From Rutidosis leptorrhynchoides (Eukaryota; Streptophyta; Magnoliopsida; Asterales; Asteraceae), in contig NC_092333.1 of the NCBI RefSeq assembly GCF_046630445.1, positions 98,554,001 through 98,618,000 of the forward strand: 64,000 bases of DNA, read 5' to 3'. The notes below the pieces were generated by a model, which saw nothing but the letters and a program-made list of their open reading frames with translations, made no database searches and had not been told where the DNA came from. The number at the start of each line of letters is the position of its first letter. Position 1 is the stretch's first letter. Positions 58,275 through 64,000 of the stretch are shown here, one piece after another. The position numbers and the translations under genes were made by a program.

Positions 58275-61200
58275 TGAAATGTACCGTTCATATTGATTAT
58301 AAACGTTCCATATTAATTGATTTCGTTGCGAGATTTTGACCTCTATATGAGACGTTTTTCCAAGACTGCATTCGTTTTTAAAACAAACCATAACCTTAAT
58401 TTTATCAACAAGGTTAAAAGGACACCACCTAGATTATCCAGAAATGATAATCCAAAAATATCACACTTACACACTACCAGTACATATTGGTTTACAATAT
58501 TAATATGTTACAACAAAGTAAATCTCGAATGCAGTTTTAAACAATATTATACAAACATGCTGACACCAAATCTTGTCCATATTTTAGCATGCGACAGCTG
58601 AAGCTCTTAATAATCACATGAGAATAAACATGCTTTAAACGTCAGCAAAAATGTTGGTGAGTTATAGGTTTAACCTATATATTTATCAAATCGCAATAAT
58701 AGATCACAAGATTTCATATTTCAATATACATCTCATACATAGAGATAAAAATCATTCATATGGTGAACACCTGGTAACCGACCTTAACAAGATGCATATA
58801 GAATATCCCCTATCATTCCGGGACTTCCTTCGGACATGATAAATTCGAAGTACTAAAGCATCCAGTACTTTGAATGGGGCTCGTTGGGCCCAATAGATCT
58901 ATCTTTAGGATTCGCGTCAATTAGTGTGTATGTTCCCTAATTCTTAGATTACCAGACTAAAAAGGGGCATATTCGGTTTATTAATCCAGCCATAGAATGT
59001 AGTTTCATTTACTTGTGTCTATTTTGTAAAACATTTATAAAACTGCATGTATTCTCATCCCAAAATATTAGATTTTAAAAGTGGGACTATAACTCACTTT
59101 CACAGATTTTTACTTCGTCGAGAAGTAAGACTTGACCACTGGTCGATTCACGAACCTATAACAAATATGTACATATATATCAAAGTATGTTCAAAATATA
59201 TTTTACAACATTTTTAATACGTTTTGCTGTTTTAAGTTTATTAAGTCAGCTGTCCTCGTTAGTAACCTACAACTAGTTGTCCACAGTTAGATGTACAGAA
59301 AATAAAGCAATATATATTATCTCGAATCAATCCACGACCTCGTGTATACAAGTCTCGGGCTAGATCACAACTCAAAGTATATATAATATTTTGGAATCAA
59401 CCTCAACCCTGTATAGCTAACTCCAACATTACTGCATATAGAGTGTCTATGGTTGTTCCGAAATATATATATAAATGGGTCGATATGATATGTCAAAACA
59501 TTGTATTCGTGTCTATGGTATCCCAAGATTACATAATATATTAGAATACATGTATAATACAATATGAGTTAGCTAGGATATGATTAATATAGATTTATTA
59601 CCAATTTTCATGTAGCTACAACAAGAAAATTTATCCAATCTTGTTTTACCCATAACTTCTTCGTTTTAAATCCGTTTTGAGTGATTCAAGTTGCTATGGT
59701 TTCATATTGAACTTAAGTTTATGAATCTAAACAGAAAAATTATAATTTTATAGTCGGAAATACAGGTTACAAGTCATTTTTGTAAAGGTAGTCATTTTAG
59801 TCGAAAGAACGACGTCTAGATGACCATTTTGGAAAACATACTTCCACTTTGAGTTTAACCATGATTTTTGGATATAGTTTCATGTTCATAAGAAAAATTA
59901 TTTTCTCATAAGAACAACTTTTAAATCAAAGTTTATCATAGTTTTTAATTAACTAACCCAAAACAGCCCGCGGTGTTACTACGACGGCGTATATCCGGTT
60001 TTACGGTATTTTTCGTGTTTTCAGGTTTTAAATCATTAAGTTAGCATATCATATAGATATAGAAAATGTGTTTAGTTAATTTTAAAAGTCAAGTTAGAAT
60101 GATTAACTTTGTTTGCGAACAAGTTTAGAATTAACTAAACTATGTTCTAGTGATTACATGTTCAAATCTTCGAATAAGATAGTTATACATATATGAATCG
60201 AATGATATTATGAACATCATTACTACCTCAAGTTTAGTAGGTAAACCTACTGGAAATGATGAAAAAATAACTTGAGCTTCAAAGGATCTTTGATGGCTTG
60301 GAAGTTCTTGAAATAGAATCATGACACAAAAACAAGTTCAAGTAAGATTATTACTCGAATTAAGATAGTTATAGTTATAGAAATTGAATCAAAGCTTGAA
60401 TATGAATATTACCTTGATTTAGAAAGATAACCTACTATAAATAACAAAGGTTTCTTGATCTTAGATGATTGCTTGGAATGGATTAGGAAACTTGGAAGTA
60501 AACTTGTAAACTTCGAAGTGTTCTTGATATGTTCTTGAGTAATTGTTTTTATGATGATTATAGGTAATAACCAAAGCTTGTATTTGATAATTTTTACTGG
60601 AAAAATAGTAACTTAGACATTCATGGAAGAGTGTGTGTGTTTTGAGAGAGAATTGGGAAGATAATTGGAAGTGAAATGGAGTAGGTGGTGAGTGGTGAAG
60701 GTGAGTGGAGTTAAAAGGAGTTCTTGTTTTTGTTTCCTTTCTCATAAGTCATGCTAGATGTTAAATGATGGTTCCCACATGGTTAGGTGACTCACATGGG
60801 CTGCTAAGAGCTGATCATTAGAGTGTATATACCAATAGTAAATACATTTAGAAGCTGTGTATTGTACAAGTACAAATACGAGTGCATACGAGTAGAATTG
60901 TTGATGAAAATGAATGAGGATATAATCGTAAGCATTTTTGTTAAGTAGAAGTACTTGGATAAGTGTCTTGAAGTCTTTCAAAAGTGTATGAATACATATT
61001 AAAACACTACATGTATTTACATTTTAACTGAGTCGTTAAGTCATCGTTAGTCGTAACATGTAAATGTTGTTTTGAAACCTTTAAGTTAACGATCTTGTTA
61101 AATGTTGTTAACACATTGTTTATTATATCTAATGAGATGTTAAATTATTACATTATCATGATATAATGATTTATTAATATATCTTAATATGATATATATA

Positions 61201-61532
61201 CAGTTAAATGTCGTTACAACGATAATCGTTACATATATGTCTCGTTTCGAAATCCTTAAGTTAGTAGTCTTGTTTTTACATATGTAGTTCATTGTTATTA
61301 TACTTAATGATATGTTTACTTATCATTTAACATGTTTATATATAATGTATCAATATCTTAAAATGATTCATATGTAATTAGTAAGACGTTGTTATAACGA
61401 TAATCGTTATATATACCGTTTTCAAGCTTCTTAATTCAATAGTCTCATTTTTATGTATATAACTCATTGTTAAAATACTTAATGAGGTACATACTTATCA
61501 TAATATCATGATAACTATATATATATCTAATG
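58275..61532 (-). repeat. Element H: chromovirus-type LTR sequence
   Basis: On the minus strand the LTR ends ...CGGTACATTTCA at 58275. Before the end come ATATAGAGGTCAAAATCTCG, AACATGCTTTAAACG, a GGTTAAACCTATA...CTCACC block and ATTCGCGTCAATTAG-type blocks that parallel 3366-3960 of D's LTR. It shows no coding capacity. Element G interrupts or truncates it at about 61532, so its 5' end is not seen. It sits within the CACTA element. The segment 60430-60980 has only short frames without motifs. Confidence 0.55.

Positions 61533-64000
<2,468 letters not shown>

Overview
This window is plant nuclear DNA made almost entirely of transposable elements; I found no ordinary host gene that is intact. 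The AT-rich background, the LTR retrotransposon families (Athila-like and Tekay/Del-like chromovirus-like Ty3/gypsy elements) and the style of their LTR sequences suggest an Asteraceae genome. The family assignment rests on recall and on protein motifs, not on a search.

The left 46.4 kb is one nested stack. The oldest layer is element A, a plus-strand chromovirus whose integrase/chromodomain end (27207-27914) and 3' LTR (27951 to about 46443, interrupted) are visible; its LTR end abuts a LINE fragment. Element B, a minus-strand relative with the same LTR family and a decayed pol, sits inside A's integrase gene (right edge 27206/27207). Element C, a complete 16.9-kb Athila-like element on the minus strand (9762-26633, 5-bp duplication ATGGT), sits inside B's 5' LTR. 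Element D, a plus-strand Tekay-like element of which only the 3' end and a 3.7-kb LTR lie in the window (1-4099), sits inside B's 3' LTR. A's 3' LTR also carries a solo Athila LTR (E, 28614-30401, again ATGGT) and a second long Athila-like element with both ends lost (F, about 31425-45484).

The right 17.5 kb is a mosaic: the LINE scrap, several non-autonomous DNA transposons with terminal repeats and target duplications (hAT-like at 49061-49632 and 50529-50910, Tourist-like at 47800-48141 within a larger GAGCTC-rich element), a possible Helitron end (51831), a CACTA element (53177 to about 58274) with about 19 subterminal repeats and broken genes, a chromovirus LTR (H, 58275-61532) and the 3' LTR of a further Athila-like element (G, 61533-64000).

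The Athila-like elements follow the order 5' LTR, tRNA-Asp-type primer site, gag, protease-RT-RNase H, integrase, a zinc-knuckle-like ORF2 and an ATHILA ORF1-type ORF3. Three things stand out. (1) Each LTR, 5' leader and ORF3 intron carries a pair of 13-14-bp palindromes whose centres are 32 bp apart (31 in one case); in C they are CCGCGAGTCGCGG-type, in E/F/G CATGCGATCGCATG-type, changed together at every site. In the LTRs the pair lies just upstream of the TATA box. (2) In both C and F, ORF3 has no ATG near its start but is preceded by a splice acceptor, and a 14-codon exon with ATG and a canonical donor overlaps the end of ORF2 by 26 bp in both elements, so ORF3 looks like a spliced gene. 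(3) F carries a second, active-site-altered retropepsin-like domain after its integrase, which C lacks at a point that looks like a deletion between short direct repeats.
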